Assembly (NCBI GenBank): GCA_025504975.1 | Contig: JANUWI010000001.1 | Coordinates: 4,340,001 to 4,404,000, forward strand | Origin: Plenodomus lindquistii | Lineage: Eukaryota; Ascomycota; Dothideomycetes; Pleosporales; Leptosphaeriaceae | Length of the DNA stretch: 64,000 bases | Direction: 5' to 3' | Shown: piece after piece, positions 42,988 to 55,056 of the stretch | How the letters are laid out: every line of letters begins with the position of its first letter | Numbering within the stretch: position 1 is the first letter of the stretch | Position numbers and translations under genes: made by a program | Notes under the pieces: generated by a model | Seen by the model: the letters and a program-made list of their open reading frames with translations, nothing else | Told to the model about the DNA's origin: nothing | The model's database searches: none

Positions 42988-44428
42988 TCATGAGCCGCTG
43001 CTGGCGGTTAAATTTTCGCATTTCTTGGGTCGTCCACGGGGCCGCTTTGGCTGCAGATTATTAGGCTTGTTTGACCGTCGACCATGAGTCCGCTGCAACT
43101 GGATCTGCGTCGAACTTGAGCCTTGAATTGTCTCTCCTTTCTGCAATGTCTGCGAATGGCGATTGCGAGCCTTCTCTTGCACTTGGCGTCTGTTTTGCAA
43201 ACGAGTTTTGGCGGCTCCGGTTTTCCTAGCCTGTTTCGATGCTTGCTTTATCTTTGACCATCTCGGGGAATCTGGATCTTGAGGAAATTCGTTGGGTTGA
43301 AGTGCCATGATTTCACGGATTAGATCCATTTCGCAATCTTCGGCAAGTTCGAGCCATGGTTGTAGATGTTTGATGACGAATTCGCGATGCTGATTAGCAG
43401 CGAAGTCATGGACTTGATCCACGAGACAAATAAGCTCATATGCCCGACTAAAGTCTGTGACATCGCCCTCCCATATTGTTTCCGCATGCTGATACTTTGA
43501 TTAGCTGGATGTACAAGTATGTCAAACCATGTTGGATATGTTACTTACACAGTTATCCAAGAATTTCCATGCTATATAAACTTTCCAGTCGGGCCCACAA
43601 GAGGTGAAGCCAAAGAGTTGGTAATGCTCGCTCTCTTGAGACTGATATTCTGAGATGTTCAAGGGATCTCGAGCTAGGTCGTCAAGCATGGCCAAGTAGA
43701 CCCTAAATGCATGGTAAACCTGATCCTCGGCTTGTTCCCAAGTTGATGTGCGTTTCTTTGCCTCATACACCGCAAACGGGAAAAATGAGATTCGATTCAC
43801 CCCATATCCCATCAACTGTTAATCCACATCCCTCGTCATGCATCTGATAAAGGATACGGTCCCTCAACAGAGATGTGTGGGGTTGCATATTGCTGTGGTC
43901 AATTTTGCAATCAGCGATGGTGCATGTGTACCCATGATCAAGATTTGAGTCAAAATAAGTCCTCAGACCCATTGTAGCATCAGGTATACGTCTCTTAACA
44001 GACATGTTGTTGTGTCCGTCTTTTTCAATGAATTCGTATGGCCGCTTGTCCCTGGGATAGAGGTCAGATCTTTCTAATATTGCAAGTGAGTCAAGAAATG
44101 GGTACAATATTCGAAAGGTGTCATGGTTCCTGATTAAGCCAAATACATCATGCCATGCATCCGCTTCCCAGTTGTACTCCGAGGCCTGGAAAACAAGATT
44201 GTGTGTAGCTCGCCTTTTCAACTCGCTTGCTCGTCTATCAAGTTCTGTTTGCTTCTCTTCATCTAATCGGTTCCGGTAGTTAGAGACGTTTAGCTCGGGG
44301 CAGAATCTGCAAAACGCCTGCGCTAGCTGTGGACGGAGAGTCCATGGTGGTAGTCGGGTTATTGATAGGCCTTTGAACGGTTCCGGCGTTAATGGCATGG
44401 TGCGCCTACGCCGTGATCGTGAGCTCAT
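42988..44428 (-). pseudogene. PD-(D/E)XK nuclease-like protein with AT-hook, frameshifted
   Basis: Minus-strand frame from the ATG at 44428, broken once. The first frame stops after IWGESNLIFPVCGV, while the next register continues FAVYEAKK...WEQAEDQVYHAF. Reading the A5 run at 43781-43785 as four bases restores IFPFAVYEAK, the family's nuclease motif (E-x-K). With that change and removal of a 60-bp intron (43548-43489, GTAAGT...CAG) the product would be 459 aa with a length divisible by three, so one extra base is the only lesion seen. The C-terminus is basic and holds an AT-hook (RPRGRPKK). Similar proteins (DUF7924-type, as I recall) are common in accessory parts of ascomycete genomes, often as many diverged copies. 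Function unknown; nuclease activity is inferred from the motif. A base-calling error is also possible. Confidence 0.7.
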
Positions 44429-45441
44429 AACAGATTAGCAGTTGACCTGACCTATAATTCTTAGGAATCGAACTATTTAAGACCATTGTTTGAAGGGGGT
44501 TGAAGTCAACGTGCTACTGGTAATCGTACAGCATAGAGGCAGATACTCTTTCTTATAAGAATGCTTATAAAGAATTAGGCAACCATCGATGTATAATGCA
44601 GGGGCGCACTAGCAGTGAAACAGCTGCGCCGCAGCTAGGTTTGTACAAGTCGATTGAACATGGTAGGTGAGCCGAAAGCGTGTACGATTGGTAGAATATT
44701 TCAGTTTAACATGAAGCAGAAATCTATTAACAACGCTTTTGTAGGTAATATGCGTCACTTTATGTTTTAATGCCACTATGAGTATTCGACGCACGATGAA
44801 TACGATACCGGATTGTACCTCGACAAAGGTCGGCCATGATGTATACCATATCTAGCCAACTTCTACAAAGACCACATACTAAACATGTGCATAGCCATGC
44901 GGTAAGCAAGTCTTTGCATTGCCAAGAGTAATTATCAAAGTGAAGTACCCAGGACCTCTTTCGCCACTATCATCACATACAAAAATCAAAGACACAATCA
45001 CAGAAAAAATAACCGACAAATCTCCCGAAACAACATATTATATTACTCTGCATCACACACACATCTTTCCTTATATGCACCCCACTCCACCCCCATCCTT
45101 TAAATCTCGACCCCCTTTCCTTTCCCCTTAACTTCCTCCTCCTCCTCCCTCCACAACTACAAACAAGAGAAAAAAAAATGAACAAACGAAACACACACAA
45201 CGCAACAAAAAGAATCCACGCTACCGCCACAAAACAGCAAACAAAAAAAATCAACCCAAAAGCGCTCAGATGAAAATGGGGTGCAAGCCATGATGCAGCA
45301 GCAGCGATCAGATGTTATACTCTTACAAACAGCAACTAGATCACCTCTCAATCTTTGTGATGCTACTATATATCGATTCGATATATTCATCTCCCCTCTC
45401 TCCTCAAATGGTTTTCCATACACATTCCGACATTTGGAATT
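44429..45441. other. Intergenic, no gene recognised
   Basis: About 1 kb: promoter of the nuclease-like gene on the left, and on the right a strand-asymmetric stretch (C/A/T-rich on the plus strand, 44970-45250) that is probably the 3' UTR of EDE1. No further gene recognised. Confidence 0.5.
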
Positions 45442-48400
45442 CTACTTCCCGCCAGATGCGAGATGGTCCGCAGCCTAGTACCTTGAATCAGCTTCGATAT
45501 TCGTAATCACCATGTGTGCCTTGATGACTCACCTTGTTGATATCATAATCAAACTGCTCCAACGCACTCAACGCGTCATTCCTCCCGTACCCCATGCCCG
45601 TCAACTTCTTCAAAATGGGATCGTCGTGCTCGGTGCCTGTGCTGATTGCGCGGCCCAGCGGAGGCGGGGAGAGCGTCGATGACGACCCAACCGTTTCGTC
45701 GTTGTCTAGCGTATCGAAGACAGATTTGCTGAAATCCGTGCTGGCTTGTTGGGAGTGCCCCATGCCCTTGTCAGTCTGCGACGACTCCAGGTTGGAGAAG
45801 ATGGCGTCCCAGTCTTGGGAAGAGGCGGCGGGTTGGGGCTGCTGGGGCTGGCCGAAGGACTGGGAGAGATGCTCGAAGTCGCTGAAGCTGTCGTCGCCAC
45901 GCTTACCAGTGGGTGTTTGCTGCGATGCCATAGTGTTGGATTTGGAGGCGGCTGGGGAGTCGAAGACAGGGTTGAACTCGTCGAGGCCGTCGCGGTGCTG
46001 CGAGGAGAAGATGAAGTCGTCGTCGGCGCGGTCGTCTACTTCCTTGGCGTCGGCAAGGTCGTCGAAGCCAGCGTCAAAATCATCGTTGAAGGCAGACTTG
46101 CCAAGCTGGGGCATGTTGGTTGGCGGAGAAGGGCCCTTGTTGGTTTCACTGGTTCCGTAAGACGCAGCTGAATGGTAGGCATCAGATGGGACAGTCGATG
46201 ATGGAGTGTCTAGCGGAGGAGGCGAGGTGGCAGTCTTGGAAGAACCGCCAAACAGAGCAGCTCCATGTCCACCTGGGTTGATGAAAGACTTTTCAGGGCC
46301 CTGAGAGGTAGTTGGTGATCCAGGAACATCGCGAGAAGGGAGAAGACCACCAAACTCAGGGGGGAACTGATTGGATCCGCTTCTGGTTTGGTTGACGGAT
46401 GACTCGTAAGTTGGGGGCGACTTCTGCGCATTTGCCGAAGGGAGGCCACTGACGTTGGAATCAAGACGGGTCGTTGGGGGAGGAGCACGATAGAGCTCGT
46501 CACTTGATGCAGTGCCTGGCCTCGGTTGCTGTTGCTGTTGCTGTTGGCCTTGCTGTTGGTTCTGTTGCTCCTGGCCAGCGCTACGGCGCTTCTGATTGGG
46601 GGAGGCAGAGGTGAAGTCGTCTTCAAAACCCCGCCCGTCGTTGCTGTCACTGTCGTCGTCGTGCGCAAGATCCTCAATAGGCGGGAATTCCTTGTTGAAG
46701 CGATTGGATCCCTCTGCAGGTGCACTGGCATTAGATGCCGTAGTAGCGGTTTGACGACTTGGGCCGAATCCGGCAAAAGCCGCGTCAAAGTCATCCTTGC
46801 CCCCACCCCGAGTCTGTTCAACAGAAGTGCTGCCAAAAGGATCACCGCGGTTAGTGTTCTTGCTCTGTCCGCTCAGAGCGCTCTCTCCTGTCTGTGTTGG
46901 CTGAAGAGGAGCAGCAGCTTCGCGTGGGAACGCTCCTGGAATTTCCTGAGAAACAGAGGGTACACCAAAGGCTGCATAGGGGTCCTTGCGGTCCTCAGCC
47001 TTGGTAGTCGAGCGTTGTGTGTCGCTTGTGACGCTAGCCACGGGTGATGCCGAAAAGTTCCTGTTAAACAAAGACGAGCTCAAATTGTCAGTCTCAGTCC
47101 TGTTAGTATCAGATCGCTCAAGAGGCTTCTCCGGGATGGGTGTGCTGGCAGGGGACGCTTGAGAAATGGTTGGTGTTACGTTGCCTGGTGCACTCTGACC
47201 TCCATATCGGCTAGCAGGCGCCGTACCCCTAACGGACGAGCTGAAAGAGTCCGAGCGAGGAACAGCGTCTCTCAATGGCAGAAAGGCTGAAGCGAACTGA
47301 CGAGACTCGGGGGGTGGAGGTGGATCGGCCACACGTGGAGACTCCTGGTAAGAGGACAGTGGTGGAGAGGTCGAAGGCGTAGGGACATCAGGACCCTCAG
47401 AGGAGCGAACAGATTGGCCAGATGGAGCAGAAAAGTTGGGCACTTGGCTCTGGCTATCAGATCGGAATGAGACTGGTGGTGCGTTGTTCTGGGGCGATGC
47501 GAAAGATCCAAAGACACTGTCAAAGTCCTTGTGAGGACCGTCGCGCGCGAAACCGGATGGCGACATGGTGTTTTCCGCAACTGGCGCAGGCGATTTTCGG
47601 AAAAAGGGGTTGGTGCTTTGACTTGTTGTAGAAGCAGCAGGGCTAACAACGCTTGGAGTCTGTGCCTGTGTGCTGCGGAGGGCCTCCTCTTGGGCCTTGG
47701 TCAAATCGTTCATCTCATTCTTCAGTTTATCACGCTCTCCCTCGTTCGTCGCAAATTGTTTCTTGTTGATCGCAACCATGCCCTTTTGCTGGCGGGCATC
47801 ATTCCTCATCTTGTCGAGTTGTGGCTTCAGTTGCGCGATCTCGGCATTGAGTTGACGGATACGCTCCTTCAAATTGCTGTTCTCTCGCTGGTCGGCCTCG
47901 AGTTGGCTACTGACTTGACGATGTTGATTCTGGAGATCCTGGTAAGAACCTTCGATCATTGCGAGATCAGTCTGCAACTTTCGGGTCTCGTTACGTGAAG
48001 CAGCTAGGCGATCCTCCAAAGCCTTGACCGCCTTGATTTCCTGGTCATACTGGCTCTTAAATTGCGAAAGACGAAGCTCGAGATCCCGCTTCTGAGTGCT
48101 GACACTGTTCAAATCACTCTCTGTCGCACTCTTCTTATTCTGTACTTCCTGCATCTGGTTGCGCAACGTGGTCATTTGGTTGGACATGTTGGCTAGGTCA
48201 GTCGAGTCTTGTGTCAGCTTCTTGTTGACCTCGGCATCAGTGTCTCCGCCCAGTAAGTCATCCATGGCTGATGGTGGTGCGCGAGACTGTACGCCTGAAG
48301 TACCAGACTGGCCAGTGGAATGCGCCGTAAGTGTCTGACCAAAAGAAGAACTTGGCATGAATGGCTTGAAAGTCGAGGCTGGATTACGTGGCGTTGGCTG

Positions 48401-49908
48401 GAAGGGGTGAGATGAGGTGGGCGAAGCCGCCTTGCTCGAGAATGGATCATTGTCAAACGGCTTGCTGAAAGTGCCAGATCCGCCAGTGTTCTGCTGTAGC
48501 TGCTGAGGTGCGGGTGCAGGCGACGTGAAGGCATCTAAGCCGAAGAGATCTTCCGTAGCAGACTTGGTGACACGAGGAACTGGAGGCGCAGGCTGTGGCG
48601 GTACGATGGGTACCGTTTGGTTCGCTGCTGTGCGCAGACTAGGAGGTATGAGGCTGGGCGGCAGGGTCGTTGGTAGCGGGTCGCCTTTCCTCTGTTGCCG
48701 GATCAGATACATAGCCACAGCGAATTCGTCTTTGGAAAGTTGGCCCTCGGAGTTGATATCCGCGAGATCCCAGATACCTGCCAGTACGTCCTCTGGTAGA
48801 CCCGAGTCGCTGAAGAAGCGTACTGCCTGGTCTCCTGTAATGAAGCCACGGCCCAAAGTATCCACGCCCTTGAACAGGTTGTCGTATGATGCCTTTTCTT
48901 GAGGGCTAATGAGCCATTCGCTCCCAGTTGCTTGCACCGACTGAGGTGGTGCGCCGAACGGTTGTCGGCCAAGAGGGCTTTGTGTTCGAGGGGCATTAGG
49001 CTGACCATTAAATTGTCGAGATACGGAGGCGGACTGCTCTGGTCGACCGGGTGGAGGCGGAAGTTGTCCTCGTCGCGATGCTGCTTCGTACAAGCCAGGG
49101 GGTAGCGCGGTTGGCAGCGCCTTGAGGTTACCTGTTCGATATGAGGCTAGCATGTGCATGGCGATGATGAACTCGGTGACGTTGAGAGCGCCACGCTGCT
49201 CGGTGTCTGAGAGATTCCATATGCGACCGAGGACTTCGTTTGGCAGTCTGGCCTTCTCGAAGATCTCCTTTGCGTTCTCACCTGACAGCACGCCGTTGAC
49301 AGCGCCTGACTTCTCAAACAATCCAGCATACTCGGCGGCTTTGGCGGGTAATAGCGGAGGCACACGGATTGGACCACTGCCGCTGACCTGAGGTTGGATT
49401 GAGCCAGTGGGCTGTGGGGAGAAGCTGGGCGCGGCGGCGGGTGCAGATGGGATGCTGAGGCCCTCGAACTTGGGCAGGGGCGCAGCTATACGTATATCAG
49501 CACTCGTTCAATATCATGGTAGAGTGGGCCATTACGCCTAAAGGCAAGCTCTGGAGCAGGATCTCTGCCGGCCTGGTAGTGGCCAATGAGGCGCAGGACC
49601 TGGCAGAAGCCGGCCATGGTCAAGAGCCCGCGATTCTCCGTGTCTGCAATCTGCCATATTTCGCCCAGCACGGCAGGGGCCAGCTTTGTGCGCTCGAAAA
49701 ACTTGACGGCGATCTCGCCTGTGATGACGCCGAGCTTCTCTGTGTCGGCCTGCTGGAAGAGGTACTGGAAGATGCGCTTCTCCTCGGGCGTGAGGTTGAG
49801 CATGGGCTGGTCTGCGCCGGGTCAGCTCGCGCTCGGGGTATGCTATGGGGGCGCCATTGGCAGGGGCAATGCCATACTCAGTTCCCCGCTTGCGGTGAGG
49901 TCCGCCAT
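45442..49908 (-). CDS. EDE1: EDE1-like endocytic scaffold (three EH domains, coiled coil, UBA)
   Basis: Four exons, 49908-49878 (31 bases), 49811-49536, 49485-45533 and 45474-45442 (33 bases), give 1430 aa. Introns are 66, 50 and 58 bp. The tiny first exon encodes MADLTASGEL and joins in frame to LNLTPEEKRIFQYLF. EH domains lie at ~15-110, ~145-235 and ~291-385. A long coiled coil follows (~520-700, LRNQMQEVQNKKS...), then a Pro/Ser/Gln-rich disordered region with a polyglutamine stretch. A UBA domain (LTGMGYGRNDALSALEQFDYDINK) is completed by the last exon as AADHLASGGK. Without that last splice the frame would end in an unrelated tail. Yeast Ede1 is an early-arriving scaffold of clathrin-mediated endocytosis that binds NPF-motif and ubiquitinated proteins. 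Confidence 0.92.
46525..46572 (-). repeat. Polyglutamine-coding repeat in EDE1
   Basis: CAG/CAA-rich stretch (minus strand) encoding a run of glutamines in the disordered region of EDE1. Likely variable in length among strains. Confidence 0.75.
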
Positions 49909-50899
49909 GGCTGTGGGTGTGCACGCGATGGAGCTCGGTGGTGGTAGCAGATGCCTGTTCCGTGAGGCTGAAGCTCCCGGCGCTGTCGTGCAATAGCGGC
50001 GGGGAAGCTGTAGGCAGGCGGCCGGGGGCGCGCAATCTGGGAGCGGGCGGCTAGGCTAGAGGAGTCGTCACAGGCAACGCGAAATAGCGAGTCAGCGGGA
50101 AGCAGCCGCAGCTCCAAAGAAAAATGAAATGACAAAAAGGGACGGGCGACGCGGCGGTGATGGGGGTGAATGTTGGTCGAGGGTTGGTACTAGTAGCCTG
50201 GAGCCACACATGCGCCGGCCGCACCTGGGCACATCCTCGTCGACGTCGCTGTTAGCCGTGCATAGCGTCTGGCGCCAAGGCCATCACGATCGCCCTGCGA
50301 GCACTTGGGACCAGGCCATTGGGTGGTTACAGCAGCTGTCACCACCTGTCGTGCGAACCAGCCACGCTGTCTGATGCATCGACGTCTGCGGGCGCAATCC
50401 GCGTCCAGTCAATTGGCAGCACATGACTCCTCTCCGCCGCCCAACTCATCCCATGTCTCTCCAAATGCTGCCTTGATGGATACCACAGCAACGTTGACAC
50501 TTCAGCAACTCGATCAGTCCAAAGCCACAATCCTTACCTACTAAACTGGCTGACACATTTGGTCACCACACACTTGTAGACAAGCTACATACTTCTTCGA
50601 ATAACCATGTGAATAAGCCTGTGACTGTTATAGACAGCTGTGATCATCCTCAATTTGCCTATCATCTAAGTGGAGTATCCTGGAAACGTGGAATGTTCTG
50701 GTCTTTGATATCATAGGCACTCGATAAAGCGCGTTGTCAAGTATTTGTACATTATTACTCGGGGCGTCGTAGTTACAGGTTTTGTACAGGTTGTAGGCGC
50801 CAAATTCGCCGCACAAGTAGAGTCAAGAGAGGAGGAATTATGCATGCCTGCGTACCGTTACCACCAGGCGCCTAGGTGGATTCCAAATCAGGTTGTGTT
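49909..50899. promoter_or_regulatory. EDE1 upstream region
   Basis: About 990 bp between the EDE1 start and the 3' end of the next minus-strand gene. It should hold the EDE1 promoter and leader and the 3' UTR of the upstream gene. Open frames here have no recognisable domain. Confidence 0.45.
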
Positions 50900-51825
50900 T
50901 CAGGGACCCTTGTTGCGGTGCCGGATGTTCTTGTCTTTTGTGCATCGCGCAAAAGCAAGGCTAGGGCTGCCCTCGTTGTGTCTTCCCCAAGCCCGCCCAA
51001 GCAGCCAATCTGTAACCGAGATCATCTTCGCCGTCTTTTCCCAGTGTTGGCCCTCATCCGTGTGCTCGATGATGTGGTTCAGAATGCGGCCCTCCTCATC
51101 AAACTCAAACTTGAATAGGCCAGTGAATTCCTCGTGAGGCCGACTCGAGCCTGGAATGATGCTCGTGATCTTCTCGACCACATCGCTAACCTGGCCATGC
51201 TCTTTCTTGTCTGATTTTCCACATGTTTGCCAACGAACAATCAACCGCTCATTACGCATGCGAGTGTCGTCCGTTGTACCACCGTTCTTGACCATACGCT
51301 CAGATAGTATCTTCAATTTGACGTTGCCGAGTACAGGTACGCGACCCCATGCGACTGGGGCCGTCCATAGAGCTGCAGCATATGCGAGCTTTCCGCTAAC
51401 TGTGGGAAGATGTGGGTGGGTCGAGGGGAAAAGATGGAGGCTGATGTGTGGCGAGAGAATGTCTTGTGGGAGAGGCGAGACTAGGAGGGTGGGTAGGCGA
51501 TCGTGTAAGACGCGAATAGCTACACAAACATCAATTATAGAACATGCGTCGTGCTCAATTGTGGCGCAAACTTACTGTTGCCCAGCTTGAGGTTGCGCTC
51601 ATTCAGGCGTTGCTTCTCCCGCTCATCGAGCTCCGCAGAGAAGCATGGCGACGAGCTCGTGAACCATTGTCGCAGCACCGCAGCCTGCCGTGGTCTAACG
51701 TCCGTGATGCACCTCTGATACTGCTTCAAGCCAAGGATGCGAGGCACTGTGAGCGATCTCGCCGTCGGAGGTGAAAGTTGCGTGCGGGCAGAACTCGAAA
51801 AGCGCCGCATCAGACCGCTGGTCAT
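50900..51825 (-). CDS. Predicted mitochondrial protein, DUF2358/NTF2-like
   Basis: Two exons, 51825-51576 and 51519-50900, give 289 aa. The 56-bp intron has a GTAAGT donor and TAG acceptor and splits LGN/TIRVLHDRLP. The chosen ATG (51825) starts MTSGLMRRFSSSARTQ, an Arg/Ser-rich mitochondrial presequence. The core has RVLHDRLPTLLVSPLP, SISLHLFPST-like ISLHLFPSTHPHLPTV, AAALWTAPVAWGRVPV, NERLIVRWQTCGK and EEFTGLFKFEFDEEGRILNHIIEH, and ends VTDWLLGRAWG. This looks like the fungal counterpart of the C6orf136/DUF2358 family, an NTF2-like fold protein of mitochondria with unknown function. The family link is from memory and tentative; the gene model is well supported. Confidence 0.75.
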
Positions 51826-52270
51826 CTGTGTGGATAAGGATGTGCGCCCATAGAGGGTGAGTAGGTTACGAGTAGGAGCGTACGCTGGTGTTGCAGTGGT
51901 GTCAGCCGCGCTTCCGTAGGGCAATCGTCAGAAAAGAATGGGTGGGTCCAGATCTCTCCAAATGCCGGGGCAAGGGTTACTCATGGTGACGTCGTTAGCG
52001 AGGGACTACCCTGGCGCCATGAACTGATAGTCGATGTAACGAACCAAACCAGCCCCCGCGATCGCAAGTAGATGTCCCGGTGGGAATAGAAAATCGATGA
52101 GACAATTCAATGCCTATAAATATAGCCTTTTCTCTTTCCCATATCCGAACCGTTACAATCTCTCATCGTTGACTATCATACGCTTGCGGATCTAGTGACA
52201 CAAAGTAGCAGCTGCTCGACTGTATTCAAAGACCATCACCAAAAAGGTTCTCCAACACAACAATCGCAAC
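51826..52270. promoter_or_regulatory. Divergent promoter, mitochondrial protein/epimerase
   Basis: 445 bp between two divergent start codons, containing the TATA box of the epimerase gene. The leader of the epimerase is CA-rich (ACACAACAATCGCAAC before the ATG). Confidence 0.6.
52115..52125 (+). promoter_or_regulatory. TATA box of the epimerase gene
   Basis: TATAAATATAG, about 155 bp upstream of the start codon at 52271, followed by a pyrimidine-rich stretch (CTTTTCTCTTTCCC), a common arrangement at strong fungal promoters. Confidence 0.65.
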
Positions 52271-53239
52271 ATGTCAACGTCAGGAAAGCGGATTGTTTTC
52301 ACAGGTGGCTCTGGCAAGGCTGGCCGACATGTCATCCCAGAGCTTATCAAGAGGGGCTACCAAGTCCTCAACCTGGACCTCACGGATTTTCCAATCCAGG
52401 ACGCTGGCGTCTTTACCTTGAAGACTGATCTTACCGACAGTGGACAAGTCTTCAATGCTCTTACAACCCACTTCAATTTTGCTGGCTATGAGGGTCCGAA
52501 TGTCCCTGGCCCACCAGATGCTGTCATCCATTTTGCTGCATACGCTCGCAACATGCTTGTGCCTGACAACGAGTGCTACGCCGGAAACGTCCGATCAACC
52601 TACAGTGAGTAGTAAGACTCTAGACTCACTCCACACGTGCTGAATTCGCTTCTAGATGTCATTGAAGCAGCCTGCAAACTTGGCGTCAAGAAGATCATCA
52701 TCGCTAGTAGCGAGACTACCTACGAAGTATGTTTTGGCCAAGGTGATCTCGACTACTCCTCCTTTCCACTGGACGAAGACACAGACGTCAATCCTATGGA
52801 CACCTATGCCATCTCCAAGCTCTGTGGTGAGCGCGTAGCCCGTGGATTCGCCCGTCGTTTCGACGCCGATATCTACGCCCTCCGCATCGGCAACGTCATT
52901 GAGCCGCACGAGTATGAGCGCGACTTCCCAGCCTACATCAGCAAGCCCGAGATCCGCAAGCGCAACGCCTGGAGCTACATTGATGCCAGGGACCTAGGAC
53001 AGATCTGCGACCTCTGTGTGAAGCAGGATGGGCTGGGCTTCCAGGTGTTCAATGCGACGAATGATACCATCACAGCGACGTTCCCAACGAAGCAGTTTCT
53101 GGAGCAGTATGCGCCGAATACCCCAATTACAAGGGAGCTAGGAGAGTGGGAGGCGCCGCTGAGTAACAGAAAGATTAAGGAGGTCTTGGGTTTTAAGGAG
53201 GAGCACGACTGGCGAAAGTACTACAACCCCAGCAAGTAA
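52271..53239 (+). CDS. NAD-dependent epimerase/dehydratase (extended SDR)
   Basis: Two exons, 52271-52604 and 52656-53239, give 305 aa. The 51-bp intron (GTGAGT...TCTAG) restores STYNVIEAACKLGV. The Rossmann motif TGGSGKAGRHV lies at residues ~10-20 and the catalytic YAISK follows DEDTDVNPMDT (~175-185). The sequence IIIASSETTY supplies the catalytic Ser/Thr strand. Length and motifs fit sugar-nucleotide epimerases or uronate dehydrogenases of the extended short-chain dehydrogenase family. The C-terminal third (WSYIDARDLGQICDLCV) is also typical. The substrate cannot be told from sequence. No signal peptide is seen, so it should be cytosolic. The strong TATA box suggests regulated expression. 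Confidence 0.85.
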
Positions 53240-53944
53240 CCCATCGGCAAGCGAATGACCATCCCGGATGTATTTTGAGACAATGGACAGTACAAGCTGC
53301 TTTGGAGTGAGAGATATGTTTGCAACATGCCGAAAAGAAGAGAACCGGGGCCGAGATATCACATAGGCATTGTAAAAAGCAGTGAGGCTCAAGCTTCTAC
53401 GACGAGGCTTAAGTGTTTTGACGAAAACGTGCCGTGGTCTACATAGAGCACCAAAACGACTAGGAGATTATATATGAATGCAGCTGAACGCTGTACAGTA
53501 TATGCAGAGTATCTTTCCATCGTACGCATCTTGTTGGTAGCTCCTTGCTGCGGTGTATCTTTGCCCGCAGTGGGGATCCACTATATGTCAGAAGCCAGAA
53601 TGCTCCATCACACTGCATCAGTGGCATAGCTGTGCACCATCGCCTGCTAGGCCTGGTACAATCTGTACCGAGATGGTTCCCACCTTTGTAGAGTGGAATG
53701 GTCAACTCGGGAGAACCGTCCCCACAATTATCACACCAAAAGCTACCCGACGGTAGCGCCTTGGCAAGTCAATCCTAGCTCCGAAGGTCGCTTCTCCGAA
53801 CTTTTTTGGGCTGGGGTTATTGAGCGTGTGTCTTATCTGCGCAAACTCGTGGTTTTCTTCTTCGTGCGATACCCCAATTTTTCTCTGCGCTGTTGTTGTA
53901 ATTCCTGCGCCTCTCCTTTTCAACCCCTCATATTACTCGACACG
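53240..53944. other. Intergenic between epimerase and GGC1
   Basis: 705 bp holding the epimerase 3' UTR and the GGC1 promoter. The last 100 bases are pyrimidine-rich on the plus strand, as expected for a leader. No other gene seen. Confidence 0.5.
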
Positions 53945-55056
53945 ATGACGCCTTCACCATCCGAGGCTGTGGCCAAAGTCGCCGAAGCGGCGGCGGGCAC
54001 CAACTCGTCAGCAAAGGTGTACAAGAGGGAGAGCAACACAGCCAGAGTTCTGGGTGCAGGATGTGCTGGCATTGCTGAGCTCATGGTGTTCCACCCAGTA
54101 GACACCACAGCGAAGCGATTGATGAGCAATATTGGCAAGGTGCGGCCCCCTCCAGAATTTGACTCGACAAGAACCTAATTTGAGTGCTTTCTAGATCGAA
54201 TCGGCTTCACATCTGAACAAGGTCGTCTTCAGAGACGCGGCCTCAGCGTCGGTCCCTACTCGTTTCCTTTCGCTCTTCCCCGGTCTCGGATACGCTGCGG
54301 CTTACAAGGTACATCTTGTTCCTTTGAGAGCAAGGACGACAAATTGACAGCCTTAGGTGCTTCAACGTGTATACAAGTTTGGTGGACAACCTTTTGTACG
54401 AGACTACTTGGCGCAACACCACGGAGGCAGCTTCGACCGCACATTCGGCAAGGGCAAGGGCAAGGCAATCATGCACGCCACAGCAGGCTCCATTATTGGC
54501 ATTGGTGAGGTCGTTCTCCTGCCATTGGATGTCCTCAAGATCAAGCGCCAAACCAACCCCGAGGCGTTCAGAGGCCGTGGTCTGTTTAAAATCATCTCTG
54601 ACGAAGGCATCGGCCTGTACCGTGGGTGGGGCTGGACGGCAGCACGCAACGCACCCGGCTCCTTCGCGGTATGTTATCCTCGGCAGGAACAAAGTGAGGA
54701 CATGTCTAACATTACGACAGCTTTTCGGTGGTTCTGCTGTAGCAAAAGAGTTTCTGTACAAGCTCACTGACTACAACTCTGCGACCTGGGGACAAAACTT
54801 TGTCGCATCCATCGCCGGTGCCAGCGCGTCGCTCCTCGTGTCGGCCCCTCTCGATGTGATCAAGACGCGCATCCAGAACAAGAACTTTGAGAACCCAGAG
54901 AGCGGTATGCGCATCGTGTCAAACATGATGAAGCATGAGGGAATCACATCCTTCTTCAAGGGTCTGACACCCAAGCTCCTCATGACTGGACCCAAGCTCG
55001 TATTCTCCTTCTGGCTGGCTCAGACGCTCATCCCCGCCTTTGGAAAGATAATGTAA
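53945..55056 (+). CDS. GGC1: Mitochondrial GTP/GDP carrier
   Basis: Four exons, 53945-54139, 54195-54308, 54357-54668 and 54721-55056, give 318 aa; introns are 55, 48 and 52 bp, all in phase 0. The three mitochondrial-carrier repeats each show the PxD/ExxK/R signature: HPVDTTAKRL, LPLDVLKIKR and APLDVIKTRI. Ggc1-type features include the N-terminal VLGAGCAGIAELMVFHPVDTT and the C-terminal FFKGLTPKLLMTGPKLVFSF. Ggc1/Yhm1 exchanges cytosolic GTP for mitochondrial GDP across the inner membrane and affects iron balance and mitochondrial genome maintenance in yeast. All signature residues expected of a working carrier are present. Confidence 0.92.

Noticed and set aside
42255..45441. AT-richer DNA as a transposon remnant
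   Set aside because: No terminal repeats, transposase or reverse-transcriptase fragments could be seen.
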